From NCBI GenBank assembly GCA_007844125.1, contig CM017564.1:20941004-21005003 (forward strand): a stretch of DNA of 64,000 nt, written 5' to 3'. Position numbers and translations under genes: made by a program. A model generated the notes under the pieces. The model searched no databases and was not told where the DNA came from. It saw nothing but the letters and a program-made list of their open reading frames with translations. The stretch is from Sinonovacula constricta. Lineage: Eukaryota; Mollusca; Bivalvia; Cardiida; Solecurtidae. Every line of letters starts with the position of its first letter. Position 1 is the stretch's first letter. This document shows positions 1 to 12,839 of this stretch, one piece after another.

Positions 1-2800
1 TTTATTTAATGCTCCTCATACTCACTTATTAACACAGCAACCATATAATGCAACAGTGATAATAGAAAATCATAAAAGTGTCAATTTCTTTAACGATTTG
101 TCTCGGTAACTGTATAAGGGGGACACTGTTTTTGAGCCAATTTTAATAAATCCATAGCATTTACTTTAATAGAAATACATGTGAGAGTTAGCGATGACTG
201 TAAATGTTGTTTTTATTCATATCATTACAGCTTTCATTGTCACTTTCACTATCTCAATCCAACGTACCACTTGCACTTGTAAAGTAAATTGTAATCAATT
301 CAATCCAGTTTCCGATACCTCTGAGATTTGACCAATTTACTGACTGTTTTAGGCATTTAGCCACTTCTTCTGGTTATGGATCCATTGCGTCTATTATTTA
401 TTTTCAGTAATAACACAGATCGATGACAATTTTCACTGTTATATTTATAAAAAAACGCAGTAAACAGTAAAAATCGTTGAAAAAAAATAAATAAACGGGA
501 TTTCCTTTGTGTTGGTCACTTGTTTTAAGAGGTTGTCGTGGCTTCTTGGAATGATTATAATGTTTGAAAATAAATTGAATTCCCCGGAAATTAACCTTTA
601 TTACGATACCAAATATAACCTTTCTGTCTCTTTCTTTGTTCTTAGAATGCACTAATGAATTGGGCTAATTTTACTTTGTTCGTTGCGTAATCTCGATAAT
701 AACTTGAACGTAAACTGTGTATAGGGTCCGATCAAAGTTAAAATAAACAGTCAAAAACCTATCTAATTCGACTATTTTTTTCAATTTATTCGTAGTTAAG
801 AGTCTCGACATTAATTATATAGCAAAATCTAAACATCGATATTTTTGCACCTACATGCCTTTTGCGCGGATTATCTCGATAATCTGAAATGCTACTTTAG
901 ACTGGTTTTGATATGGCCAGTCACATATGGCTAAAAGAAGCCAGTCACAAAGCACAATATATCATGCGCACAGCAAATAGCCTGGTGCAGATGTGAAGAG
1001 CTGAGTCTGTGGTTTACTTGACATGCCTGTCTGGAATTTCGCCTCCTGTTGCCCAGAACTGAATAAATCTGAATGTATCTGCAGGAGCAACAGCACTCTT
1101 GCACACAATACGTGCCTACACGAGTCGGTAAGTCCTGACATAAAGACAATATTCATATTGTTCACGACGATTACAAGCTTAACAATCAGAATGCATTGAA
1201 ATAAAAAATCTGGACCTCTTGGTACCCTTGGCGGATGCATATTTATTGTTTATGGTTGTAAGCGTTTTTGCAAATCAAATGTGTCAATAAATCAAAGAAG
1301 CACGAGATTGCTGTGTTGCATCAATTACATAGTAATCTCAAACGTTTCTGTAAAATTAGGATGTTTTAAATAAGGCATATTGCAAGGCGCTTCATCGGAC
1401 TTGCGTTGTGAGATTGGTTCTTCTTTCATATTGACAAAATATGTACAAACACTAAGTCAGAAAATACTTAAGTACACGAGTGTTTACTTCGAGACCTTCG
1501 AGATTTAAAAAAATAAAAAATAAAAAAAGCCAGAATCATTTAAACGTTATGGGCAAGAAATGTAAGGCGTTTACCTGATCATTGCTTCAGCGGTTTTACT
1601 TTCTGATATTTACAGGATCTCTGTCCAAACACAGCACCATACGTTAAGTTTGCAGCTTTTATATATCGAATTCTTCAAATTCTATCCTAACTATATAAAT
1701 GTGTAGATCAAAGTTTCTAATTGATACCTCATTTCAGCCTAGACGCAATGCAATGTCTTTTGTCATCGGACGGTATGTTAGCATTGGCATGATAACATAT
1801 ATATAACAATTATGTCTATAATAAATTTACTTGTGCACTTTGTATGATATACATATGTAGGAGAAACAACTTATATACTCATTCTTTAGTCCCTAATTTA
1901 CACCTTATTTAATTTTGTGTATCCAGGAGCTTCTTGTTATTCTCTCAGGGCGCAATCAACCCAATCAATGTGACTGTAATGTAGCTCACAAAATTATCAT
2001 ATACAGAACTCACATTGGTAAGATTTGTAGAGACATATTTTTATGTGACAGATGACTCGACTGCTTTTTTCACAAAACTAGCACATATGTTGGCATATGT
2101 TAGTATGTGTCATTTCTTCACATTGCCATTTCAAAAGTCGGCTGACTTTATTATTTATTTTCTGTTTTATCTTAAATATTGGTCATTGACATAGGTTCAA
2201 ACAATCAGTCATAAAACCTAAGAGGTCAGTGGAATTGAATGATTTAGCATCGGTGGGGGAACTTTATACAACTAAAGAGGAATCATTCAAACGCGTTATA
2301 TGGTAAAAGAAAGTATTATAAATATAATAAGTGTTAAATTGTTATAATTGAAACCTACTTTATGTAACATTGATCGGTGCATTCGATAGCTATCTCTATA
2401 CTATGCTTTTGATTATGAAATATATTCAAACATGACTACAACAGGACATGGTTTCACAAAACTTTATTTTTTTTACTTTATTATAATTGCTATACAACTT
2501 AAGATACATATGCGGCGATACAGACAACGGGATTGAAGTACAGATTATACCTGTCGCCAGATTCAGTCTTATCTGAAATTCCATTCTAGGCAGTAATATT
2601 CAATAAAAGCCCCACCGATATGGGGCAGCTTGCATGTTTAACTCCAGCGCAAATGCTAATTGGATGATATGTTTTAAGGCAATAAAGTTAATACAGTTAA
2701 TACTGTATACATACCTTTCCACATTATATTACAAATGAGTACGAAAATGTGTGTAATGGGATCAGTTGCATGCGGTTATAATGGCAAAACAGATTAAAGG
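1..2800. other. Gene-free AT-rich stretch (copy 1)
   Basis: No supported gene. Short ORFs at 404-652 and 931-1240 (minus) differ between the two large copies and resemble nothing I know. A palindrome-related motif at 895-928 is the counterpart of the right inverted repeat at 41,699-41,732. Bases 1,905-2,080 have a diverged relative at 39,710-39,900. Bases 2,370-2,450 resemble 10,375-10,460. Confidence 0.6.
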
Positions 2801-4545
2801 CCATTCATTCCTATGCCCCATACATAACTAGTCGTGTTGTATTAAAGTGTATAATCAGATCTATACATCCGTTTGAATTCAATAAACCAACTGACTCTTG
2901 CCTTAACAGACTTTATTGATAACAGATCTCCAAATGATTAGATTTGTAGCGGACACTTTGCTTTGTAGTGTGGGATATTTATTGCAGAATATATTATGAC
3001 AGTTAACACAAAATAAATATAGAAATTGTTTTAACTTATATCATTGAAGAAGCAGTAGCATGCACCTATACTTAGTTCATAATAGTATAAAACAATGGAA
3101 TTTACACTGCATATTAATTAAAATATTGCACCACAATCTAGATCTAACCAATCTCTATATTCTTTATGTCTGACTTCACACATAATTTCAAAGTTTGATA
3201 TGGTTAAAGCTATTTAAGTAAGATAAGTATTTATTTTTCTAACCTAAAGACATCACACACGTTCTTAAGACAACACAAAGTATAATATTGTACCTGAGGA
3301 TTAATCTGATGGCTGCCTGCTAACTATTTGAACATAATGCGATAAATCAGCACATGTTTTGTGTTGCATAGCTGGGATTATCATTTTGTCAACTTGTTTA
3401 AGATGGTGTTATTTATCGCACAAACACAATATGCACACTTTAATTAAAGAAAATAAAAGTATTGAATGTAGAACGTATAACTGCACTTTTATATAGCGGT
3501 ATCGTAAGTGAGGTATACAACCCCTGATTTTAGGTTACAATTTCTTGCAAGGAATTATTGTCGTCTGTGTGTATGTTTGCGCAGCTTCAATTTACGATAG
3601 ACCTAGATAATGAGAACGTGATTTGAACCAATTCACTCAAATATCAGAAATTTATTCGATAATGCCAACGTTGCTGTTTTCAATCATTGTTTTGTAGATT
3701 ATATAAAAAATACAACACAATGACCCAAGAATACTTCAACATATACTAATATTTGAAAATTTAACAAACTATGTTAAATCTTTACCTGACGAAAACATTG
3801 AGTCTGCTTAAAACTGGTTTACAGAGCAAATTCGAAATTATATATAACTAAACCATGACATAATTCCCGTCCTGTTTGGCGAATAATTAGACAGCCATTT
3901 CTGACCAAACAAATAAAGCATTACAAATTTCTCCTGATAGGTTTATTACAATCAATTTAACGATTTTCGGCCGCAAAATACCAGGAAAACTATTAATTAA
4001 GCGTTCTGAGCTATTTTGAATGGGTGTGGTTATGTCATGTTATTATAAATAGAAGACTTGGGTGCGAGTGTGAGATTGGTTGTACGCGCCCGAGTGTGCA
4101 TTTTTAGGGGATTTTTAAATTAGCAAGGTATGTTTTATTCCTTTAAGTGTATTTCAATTTTCCGGTTTCATGTATCGCTTGAAGTCGGCTCAAATTCAGA
4201 CAGCGTATACAAAGTGATCAAAAAAGAAAATCTGTTTTATTGGACATATCTATCTTTCGAACATTCTTCTGTAAAAAAGGACAAGACAACGCACAGAACT
4301 TCCTCAGAAATTGAACCTAGCAATATTCGTTACACATTCATTTATTATTCTTTAAAAATTTAGTCATTAACAAGCAGAAACAGTAGTTCAGGATTATAAA
4401 ATGTCACACAATACATGTGAGAAAAAGTGCTTTATGTGAGCTAAATAAAAAAGTATGTCCTACAAAAGCACTGTAATGTAATGGTAATGATGGATATAAT
4501 ATATTTGTAGAAAAAACGCGTGAACACAGTAACCAGTTCTATAGA
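2800..4545. repeat. Internal ~1.7 kb repeat, member 1
   Basis: It aligns along its length with 6,944-8,535, about 4.1 kb further on in the same orientation, with many small differences. Landmarks in order are a GGCCATTCATTCCT-type start, a TAGCGGACACTTTGCTTTG block, a TTATATAGCGGTAT block, a CTTCAACATATAC block, a GCTTAAAACTGGTTTACAG block and an ATGATGGATATAA end. No ORF stays open in all members, so I treat it as non-coding repeat DNA. The CAACATATAC and CGGTTTTACAG-like blocks link it to the younger ~650-bp repeat family. Confidence 0.8.
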
Positions 4546-6130
4546 TGACGTTTTGTTCTAAAATAAACAAACCACGCTATCAACATCTCATTTTGGTTAC
4601 CGATTCCATCTCCAGATTTCACCAACAGTTCTATTGTAAATTCAAGAGATTAAGAGTAAAACAAAACATTAAAAAACGTACCTGTTTAAATTGTCCTTTA
4701 ACCAATCTATCCGTTCAATCCACACAGTATAACGACTTCACCATACATTTCTGCAGACTTTGGTTAGTGTAAAAATTTGTCTTTAATCTTAAATGGTTAT
4801 TAACGTACTTTTTGATGTTACCAATATGATCATATTGTACCTTTTTGGAAAACGTCGGTATAATCGGCAAACCTAATGAATTCTGATTTGAATAAAATCA
4901 TCCATGCATTTCTTTATGACTCATTTATTTAATGCAGCACCGTAATTGATTTGCGTATACGATCGATATACTGACAATATATAGATTGAACAAAAGACTC
5001 ATTCACAGTGACCGACTAGGGTGCTTAAATCGGTTTTACAGATCTCTAACTTTGAAAAGCAAGGTTTGAGTAGTGTACGTTTTACCCTGTATTCGATTAA
5101 ATGTGTGCACACAAATCACCTTGAATCATTATGTGGTAAATCGATTGTCACTGACAAGTTTGAGTCGCAATTCACATTCCTCTTTACTCTTTGTCAAGAT
5201 AATCGCGCAGCAAACAGTGTGGATAAAAGTATTTGATAAAGTAGACAACATTAATGTGTGGTATAAATGTCGAATACATCAACATACCAGAAGCCTCAGT
5301 TTATTCACTAATAGAACAGAGGTAATGCTTTAAACAAGGAAATGGTAAACAATCCATAATATAAATGTATGATTTATTTTATGTACAGAACGATGCACGT
5401 GCATACCTTTAAGCTATTTTTGTAAAATGGTGATGTTTGTAATCTTAGTTTGTCTTGTAGGATGGAATGTGTATATTAAGTGAAGGGACATCTCTAAACT
5501 GTTAAGTTTTAATCGGGAATATTTAAGTGATTTCATATGATGATATTTTGATTATAACATTATTTTTTTTATTTACTATATATGGGACAATAAAACACAT
5601 GTTGTAGGAAATATATAGTTTGGGTGAATTTTACATTCAAGATAATTGGAGAATACCACCTCAGGTATCAGGCTCAGATTATATTGTGCACTTTTTCATA
5701 AGAGTATATACATTCTGCTTACGGGATTGTCTTTTGAGTAACCATGCTTTTCACTCGAGTCGATACAAAGTCCTTTACAAAAAAACTTTTTGAGGTTTAC
5801 AAGACTGCACAATGTACACCTCGGCTCGTCGTTTCAACCTGTGTCACCTTGCCAAGATAATTAAATGGTTAAGTCGTTAAAACGACCACAATATACCTTC
5901 ATGAGTGACTGCTTATAAGTGATTAATTATCGTTCATCTGTAATGATTACATGGACAGCTGTTATAACCGGTGTGAATTAAATACTACATAGATTTGATC
6001 AATGTACAGCATGAACATTGCATAGCGTATCCGTTAAAGGTTGGTACAAGAGATGACATAGTTATGTCTAGGTAGAAACAACGGCATATCGCATAACATG
6101 CTGAAAACCTCTTTACATGACATTTCTTAC

Positions 6131-6212
6131 GCCAAATGGGACTCGTACCCACGCGATGTAGGGGCTAAGGTACTACACGTCGGTGACTTTTAACCGCTTG
6201 GCAAATGGGGCC
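6131..6212 (-). mobile_element. tRNA-derived SINE head, minus strand
   Basis: Read on the minus strand, this looks like a class II tRNA (Leu/Ser-like) head. An A-box-like GCCAAGCGGTTAA is followed about 45 bases later by a B-box-like GGGTACGAGTCCC. Anticodon-arm pairing is poor, so it is not a working tRNA gene. A related sequence in the opposite direction at 12,541-12,670 shares both the tRNA-like part and a following segment (AGGTTTTCA, then AGACATAA), which indicates a SINE rather than an isolated tRNA pseudogene. Tail sequence probably continues to about 6,050. Confidence 0.6.
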
Positions 6213-6943
6213 ACGATCGCCAGAATGTAGTTATTATAGTCTCATTTTCGAACGGCTGGAAAAGATTGGAAATAAAGTTCTTCTGTTTCATATACGCCTT
6301 TCTTCTCATTTCGCGTACATTTTGTTTCTGCAACATCAAAATGGCATGCACTTATAAATCATTAATTTTGTTCAATGTTAATAGCAATATGTGATATTAT
6401 AAAATAAACTGACGTCGGCATTTATTTTAAAAGTTTCTTCATAAGCAATAAATTATCAGTTGTCATTATATACTCTGTGTACTGTTTTATCAATTTTAAG
6501 CTCCATAAAGTCCCTTAAAAAGTTTACAAGGGTTAGCACTTGAACAGACAACGATGTAACCTACGGGACCAAATAGTGTATGACTTTGGGGTGTTAATCT
6601 TATCACATCAAACGTATCACCAAACAACGTAACCCACAAAGTTTAAAATTAGGCGTTCTGTTATCAGTTATATTTTGAACTATATACAAATCATATATAC
6701 GGCTGCCTTATAGCATATTTGACCCTGTCTTTATCCGTGCATATCTCAATTTTCAGTTGCAAGAAACTTTTATTAATGACACAGTATAATGAAAAATAAA
6801 ATCTAACTATCTCGGGTCATGGTGGGGTCGATTTATGTTTAACACAAAACCAGTTCGTGCGTGGTTGAAGACTTAAATTTGTCTTAAATCTGAGCAGAGT
6901 CTCACAAACCGTTCCATTGAAAACATTACCAAAAGTTTTCTAA

Positions 6944-8535
6944 AGGCTATTCATTCCTTTGTCTCATACATAAATAGTCGTGATGTATTCAAGTGTATAG
7001 TCAGATCTATACATCCGTTTAAATTCAATAAACCAACTGACTCTTGCCTTAACATACTTTATTGATAACATATCTCCAATGGAGTAGATTTGTAGCGGAC
7101 ACTTTGCTTTGTAGTATGGAATATTAATTACAGAATATATAATGACAGTTAACACAATATAAATATATAAATGTTTTTTTCTTATATCATTGAATTTTTT
7201 TGCAGTAGCATACACCTATACTTACTTCATAATAGTATAAAACTATAAATGCAATACATATTAATAATAATAGTGTTCCCCAATCTTTTTAATCACTATA
7301 TTCCTTATGGCTGACGTCACACATAACTTCAGAGTTTAATATGATAAAAAGGTATTTAAGAAAACAGATTGCCTGCTAAATATTTGAACATAATGCGATC
7401 AATAAGCACATGTTTTTTGTTGCATAGCTCGCATTATCCTTTTGTCAACTTGTTTAAGATGGTGTTATTTATCGCACAAACTAAATATGCACAATTTAAT
7501 TATAGAACATAAATGTATTGAATGTTGATCATATAAATACACTTTTATATAGCGGTATGGTAAGTGAGGTACAGCCCCTGATTTTAGGATAAACTCTTGT
7601 AGGGAATTATTGTCTGTGCATACGCAGCTTCAATTAACGATAGACCTAGATAATGAGAACGTGATTTGAACCAATGCACGCAAATAGGAGATTGTGTTTC
7701 ATTCATGCCGACATTAGCATTTTAAATCATTGTATTGTAGATTATATGAAAAATACATCCCAAAGAACCAAGAATACTTCAACATATACCAATATTTGAA
7801 AATTCAGCTAACATACTATGTTATATCTTTACCTAACAAAAAACAGTCAGTCTGCTTAAAACTGGTTTACAGATCTAATTCAAAATTGTATATAACAAAA
7901 CCATAACATAGTTCCCGTCCTTACAATAGACAGTCATTTCTGACAAAACAAAGAAGCATTACAATTTTTCCTTCGATAGGTTTATTACAATCAATTTAAC
8001 GATTCTCGGCCGCAAAATACCAGGAAAACTATTAATTTAGAGTTCTGAGCTATCTTGAATGGGTGTGGTTATGTCATGTTATTAGAAATAGGAGACTTGG
8101 GTGCGAGTATGAGTTTGGTTGTGCGCGCCTTGACGTGTCTTTTTAGGGGATCATCATTTAACACGGTTTTTTGTTGTTGTGTTTTTAAATTAGCAAGGTA
8201 TGATTTATTTCTTTTAGTGTATTTTAATTTTTCGGTTTCATGTATCGCTTGAAGTCGGCTTAAATTAAGACAACGTTTAGGAATTGATCTTAAGAAAATC
8301 GGTTTTATTTGACATATCTAGCTTTCGAACATTCTTCTGTAAAAAGTACAACACACAGATCGTCCTCAGAAATTGAATCTAGAAATATTCGTTACGCACT
8401 TTGTGTCATTTATTCTTCTTACATCATTTAGTGCTTGACAAGCAGAAACAGTATAGTAAAATAAGTTCTTCAAAAGATAATGATGGATATAAAATATCTG
8501 TAGAAAAATAAAACCACTTAAATACAGTAACTAAT
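6944..8535. repeat. Internal ~1.7 kb repeat, member 2
   Basis: Direct repeat of 2,800-4,545 with the same block order. An 83-codon open frame on the minus strand at 6,964-7,215 is broken by stops in member 1, which argues against a real gene. The large duplication carries both members again at about 43,550-45,300 and 47,694-49,285, so the 4.1-kb-spaced repeat predates the large duplication. Confidence 0.8.
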
Positions 8536-9421
8536 TCTCATGTTGCATCGTCGATGCAAATAGTTTAGAACAGGGGTGCATTCACCGTGTGTGCAACCTT
8601 CCGTTTACTTATGAAAATTTGACGGCATAAAAAAAACGCAACTTGCACGTTATAAAAGAATGGACCGGATGCGAATAATTTCCTTTAGCAATGGTTATTG
8701 CGATAACAACAGTTAGATTGGGGTAGAGAATTGGATTTGATTGCATAAATGGTAGCTTGACTGAGAAGTGACGTTTGAAATAAAATGTCTTTATAAAAAA
8801 AAAAGATAACTCACAATTCCTCTAAAGGAACAGACGAGGGACCGACGCGTCTACATTGGTAGGTAAAGATTAAATTAATAATCTAATTTGGTTAGGAATT
8901 GACATGTTTTTGTAGTTGTGAAAATTACAGTCAACATAGTGAAAGGGACCCTAGTCACTTTAGTGGTTCCTTTACCAGACTAGTTCAATGAAGAAAAAGA
9001 AAAGAAAAACTGTAATGTCAAAAGTTAATACAACCAAGAACAAATTAACAATCCTCATAAGTTTAATTAAACTACTGTTTTCAATGTTTTCTATTCTCAG
9101 AATGTTGACATATAACATTTGCGTCTTTCTTAATATTATCCATAAAATATCAACTGTGTTTATTTTCTGTGTGTTAACGATGTTTCCCAAGAACAATGCT
9201 TTACGTTACAAACTGGTCATTGACATGCATTAAAACACTCTTTGATAAAATATAAAGTGTCTGTGGCACTGGGTGAGATTCGCTGACAAAATATTATACA
9301 AACAATTGACAGTAAAATAAACCGATAGAACAACTCAGACCTCTTGGGACTATGAGAAAATTCCTTAACGAACAAAAAATAATTATCAATTCCATAAGTG
9401 TGGTAAGTGTCTGTAATTAAA

Positions 9422-10361
9422 AAGAATATATGACAAAGTCCTATGAGTATTGCAACATATACCTAACTCCGAAAAGGCACAGAACAAAGGTATTTCACAT
9501 GCAAGCCAAGCGAAAAGTAAGAACAAATTTGTGATGAGTCATTTAAGGAAAAGAGCAAACCCGACAGTTACCGCCTTGGAACGGTCAGTCGGCAATATGG
9601 GCCGACTGGGGTGCTTAAACCGGTTTTACAGAGCTCTAACCTCGCACTTCCTGACGAGTTTCTCAAATGCAAGCAACGAAAAGAAAAACGATCTATTTGA
9701 AAACAAAATGTCCATGCGCTGATATTTCCTATACGTTATGACGAAAGTAGTGACGTCATCGAAAAATAATGTCCACAGTGTTCAGAAAAGGAATATGGTA
9801 GTATTTCGATTTGAAAAACAACACAAAAATGGTTGACCACAAATAAAATTAACTTTCTGAATCAAGAACAAACATGACCAGAGACGAATAAATGGTTGTA
9901 GCATCCTGTTCATGTGAAGATGGAATTGAAGAACCAAAGTTCAATGTCCATCAAAGGAAATACACGTAACAATCCTTATAGGATGAACCAAATGACAACA
10001 TAGATTACATGCACGGGGAGATTTTTTACGACCGCCACACTGCACAAGTAACATTGTTGTGATCATGAAAAAGAATATATGACAAAGTCCTATGAGTATT
10101 GCAACATATACCTAACTCCGAAAAGGCACAGAACAAAGGTATTTCACATGCAAGCCAAGCGAAAAGTAAGAACAAATTTGTGATGAGTCATTTAAGGAAA
10201 AGAGCAAACCCGACAGTTACCGCCTTGGAACGGTCAGTCGGCAATATGGGCCGACTGGGGTGCTTAAACCGGTTTTACAGGGCTCTAACCTCGCACTTCC
10301 TGACGAGTTTCTCAAATGCAAGCAACGAAAAGAAAAACGATCTATTTGAAAACAAAATGTC
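9422..10361. mobile_element. ~650-bp repeat-family insertion, partial tandem dimer
   Basis: A full unit (9,424-10,072) is followed by a truncated second unit (10,073-10,361). The spacing of the two GAATATATGACAAAG starts is 649 bp. The matching place in copy 2 (about 50,168) lacks all of this and reads TAATTAAAG then CATACCATAC, so one base was lost at the join and no target-site duplication is apparent. Each unit carries a 90-codon open frame that opens with TTG, not ATG, and resembles no protein I know. The unit also contains a CRE-like TGACGTCA. The same family occurs at 22,449-23,683 and, more diverged, at 35,000-35,470. Confidence 0.85.
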
Positions 10362-12540
10362 CATACCATACTTATTAAACGTTCATTTGCACATTTGATA
10401 GATCGCTCTATACACCGCTTCTGATTATGAAATATATTCAATCATGTATACAACAGAATTTTAACTGCCATTAACAACAGTTTCATATAAGCAGTCATAA
10501 AGGGAAATTTCAAACCGGCCTTTACTTAAAATGGTAGAATAATTTTGCCAACAGATGTTTTTATATTTTCAGGGAGAATTTCCTAGCATTTATCCAAATT
10601 TAACATTATTTTGTTTAGTTTAATGCCGTGCAGATAAGCTTTTTGAACATACCTCAGAAAATGACTGTGTTTTATGTCATCTCACTTAGTGTTGTTTGCG
10701 TTTTGTTCACGCCTCTGGTCTTCTATCTAGATACACTGGTTTGGTTAGTCTATTTATAGAACTCACTTACCATCAGTAGTTATTTTTGGAGAGGTTTTAT
10801 AATTCTAGTCATTATAGACTGAGAATCATGTTTTGTTGGTTGTAAGACTGGCCCAATAATCATTATAAGTGGAATAGATGTGCATTAGATGGCAATGGAC
10901 TGTAGCCATTTTAGGAGATGGCAAGACGGTGTCATTATATAAGCATTGAGCGTAGACAAGACGTTTTCAGGCAGTGTGCATCAGATTACAGTGAAGCTTT
11001 ACTTAAGCTACCTGCCCCTAGATTGTTTATAGAAATAGTTTTTCTTAATAGGCTTTGTTCCTGTGAAATAGTAAGAGTATGCGTCAAGAGTCTTAGGAGG
11101 GCTGTGCTAGAAGTTGGTATTAACTAACGCTATTTGCCCTTGTCAGGCTTTGTGCCAGGTAAAACGCTAAGTGCTAATGTTTGTATAGTTAGGATGTGTG
11201 TTTATGACACTCTTCAATGAGTTGTGTAATATTTTAAAATTGACCATGCGAGGTTTTGTAGCATTTCGGCAGTGTATCATCTGACTGTAAGAAGGGTTGT
11301 CCCACATGTTCACTATGTGGTGTGTAAACGATGAAGCTTGCATATAGCTTTGGCTGTGTTCCCTAGAGAATAGTATTCAACATTTTAATATGTGCTAGCT
11401 GACAAGGAGATAAACGTTTTGGACTGTGTATGAAACATTGATTTTGGAGAAGTTTACTTTAAAAAATATGTATTTAAAAAGCGTGCAATCTTTATTGTAA
11501 ATTTTATTATTTACTATGTATATTCTTTCTTTAGTGTCCCATAATATCAATCTAGCTTCATTTCTGCATTTTCGTTTTGTTTGTATATTTGTTTATCTTC
11601 TACTAAACTTCATGTTAATGCTATCTCCGAATTAAATAGAAATTAAAATTCTGAAAGTATTTACAATCTTCTCAACCGAATTTATGCAATGCTCAAGAGT
11701 GCTAGAGCAACGTTATTTTACTTGCATTATATTTACTGTACAATTTAAGACATATAACTGGAACTACAATAAATGGAATTGACATTCAACTTAATTCGGT
11801 TTAATGTAATAATCCAATCCAGGAAGAAATATATATAATGAGACAGTTTACATGTTTTATTGCAGCACAAGTGCTTATTGCACGATAACATTTTTAGACA
11901 CTAAATTGTTTGTAAAAGGTACATGTGGATCTTTTGAATTAGATATCCGAATGTTTGTATTTATACTACAGTAAATTATCACGTCATTAAGGCAAAATAA
12001 ATAATATAAAAAATAAACAAAGCCTATAGGATGTAAACAATAAACTTATTAAGTTTACAGCACAAAAGGAAATGAAAACTACAAACTTGTTACTCAAAAG
12101 GCATGAACGAATTATGTGCAGATAACTAACTCGTAGAACAGACAAAGGAGCAACGAGGATGGCCGCTATTTTGCACCATCAGTTATTTGCCGATACAGAA
12201 AAGAGTAAAGCATTATTATAATTACATATACGATTAATATAATACGTACTTTTACGTTGTCGTTTGATTTCTTCGCACTACCATTAATCATTTAAAAACA
12301 AGGTGGACATAACACACGCAAATATACATGACATATATAAGCTTATGACAAACGCAATGTTAGTGTTGGTGAGTTTCTAAATTTACAATGACATGGTTGT
12401 AATTTAATGTCATAAAAGATAGAACTAATGATTACTTCGAACTATTAATTGATCAAACACTATGTCGTTAAACCTGTACTTAGAAAGTCGGTTTCCGACA
12501 CAAACTGAGCGATATGAATATAAAATATACGAAGAAAAAG
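10362..12540. other. Gene-free stretch (copy 1)
   Basis: No supported gene. An ATG-started 69-codon ORF at 10,918-11,127 is conserved in copy 2 (50,718-50,927) except for one residue near its end. It shows no domain, no signal peptide and no supporting context. Bases 10,375-10,460 resemble 2,370-2,450, another trace of the old internal ladder. Confidence 0.55.
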
Positions 12541-12670
12541 ACTATATTAACTATACCGACGTGTAATACAATAGCCCTACATCGCATGGGTTCGAATTCC
12601 ATTTGATGTTCAATCTTGAACAGGTTTTCAACTTAACATCTAATGCACCGGAACTATCCAGACATAAGTC
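12541..12670 (+). mobile_element. tRNA-derived SINE, plus strand, degraded
   Basis: Contains TAGCCCTACATCGCATGGG followed by TTCGAATTCC, an almost canonical RNA polymerase III B box. It matches the reverse complement of 6,131-6,212 through the tRNA-like region. The A box is eroded. The shared downstream block ending AGACATAA lies at about 12,658-12,667. Confidence 0.6.
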
Positions 12671-12839
12671 TTTTTTTCTTTATTCACATATCTTTATATG
12701 CACGTAACCAATATGAACATACCTGTGTCACTGCGATGCAGCAAATAAAATGAACAACAACAAACAACAAGTCGATTTGTCTTTGGCGAATATGGGGTTT
12801 TACTTTATATCAACTAAATAAACATTAAGAAACATACCG

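Noticed and set aside
6131..6212. Functional tRNA gene
   Set aside because: Box motifs are present but the cloverleaf arms do not pair well, and a SINE-like tail is shared with 12,541-12,670.
6964..7215. 83-codon minus-strand ORF with membrane-like sequence, repeated at 47,714
   Set aside because: The related segment at about 2,820-3,080 has several stops in the same frame, so there is no sign of coding constraint.
8988..9233. 81-codon Lys-rich then hydrophobic ORF (also at 49,736)
   Set aside because: AT-rich sequence open in both directions, with an overlapping ORF on the other strand. No family or context.
9450..9722. 90-codon ORF repeated at 10,099, 22,478 and 23,129, which might be a conserved gene
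   Set aside because: It opens with TTG, lies wholly inside the ~650-bp repeat, and its copies are similar only because the DNA is similar. No known family, and the older member at 35,000 does not keep the frame.
10918..11127. 69-codon ATG ORF conserved in both large copies
   Set aside because: The copies are too similar overall for conservation to mean anything. No domain, no splice or promoter context.
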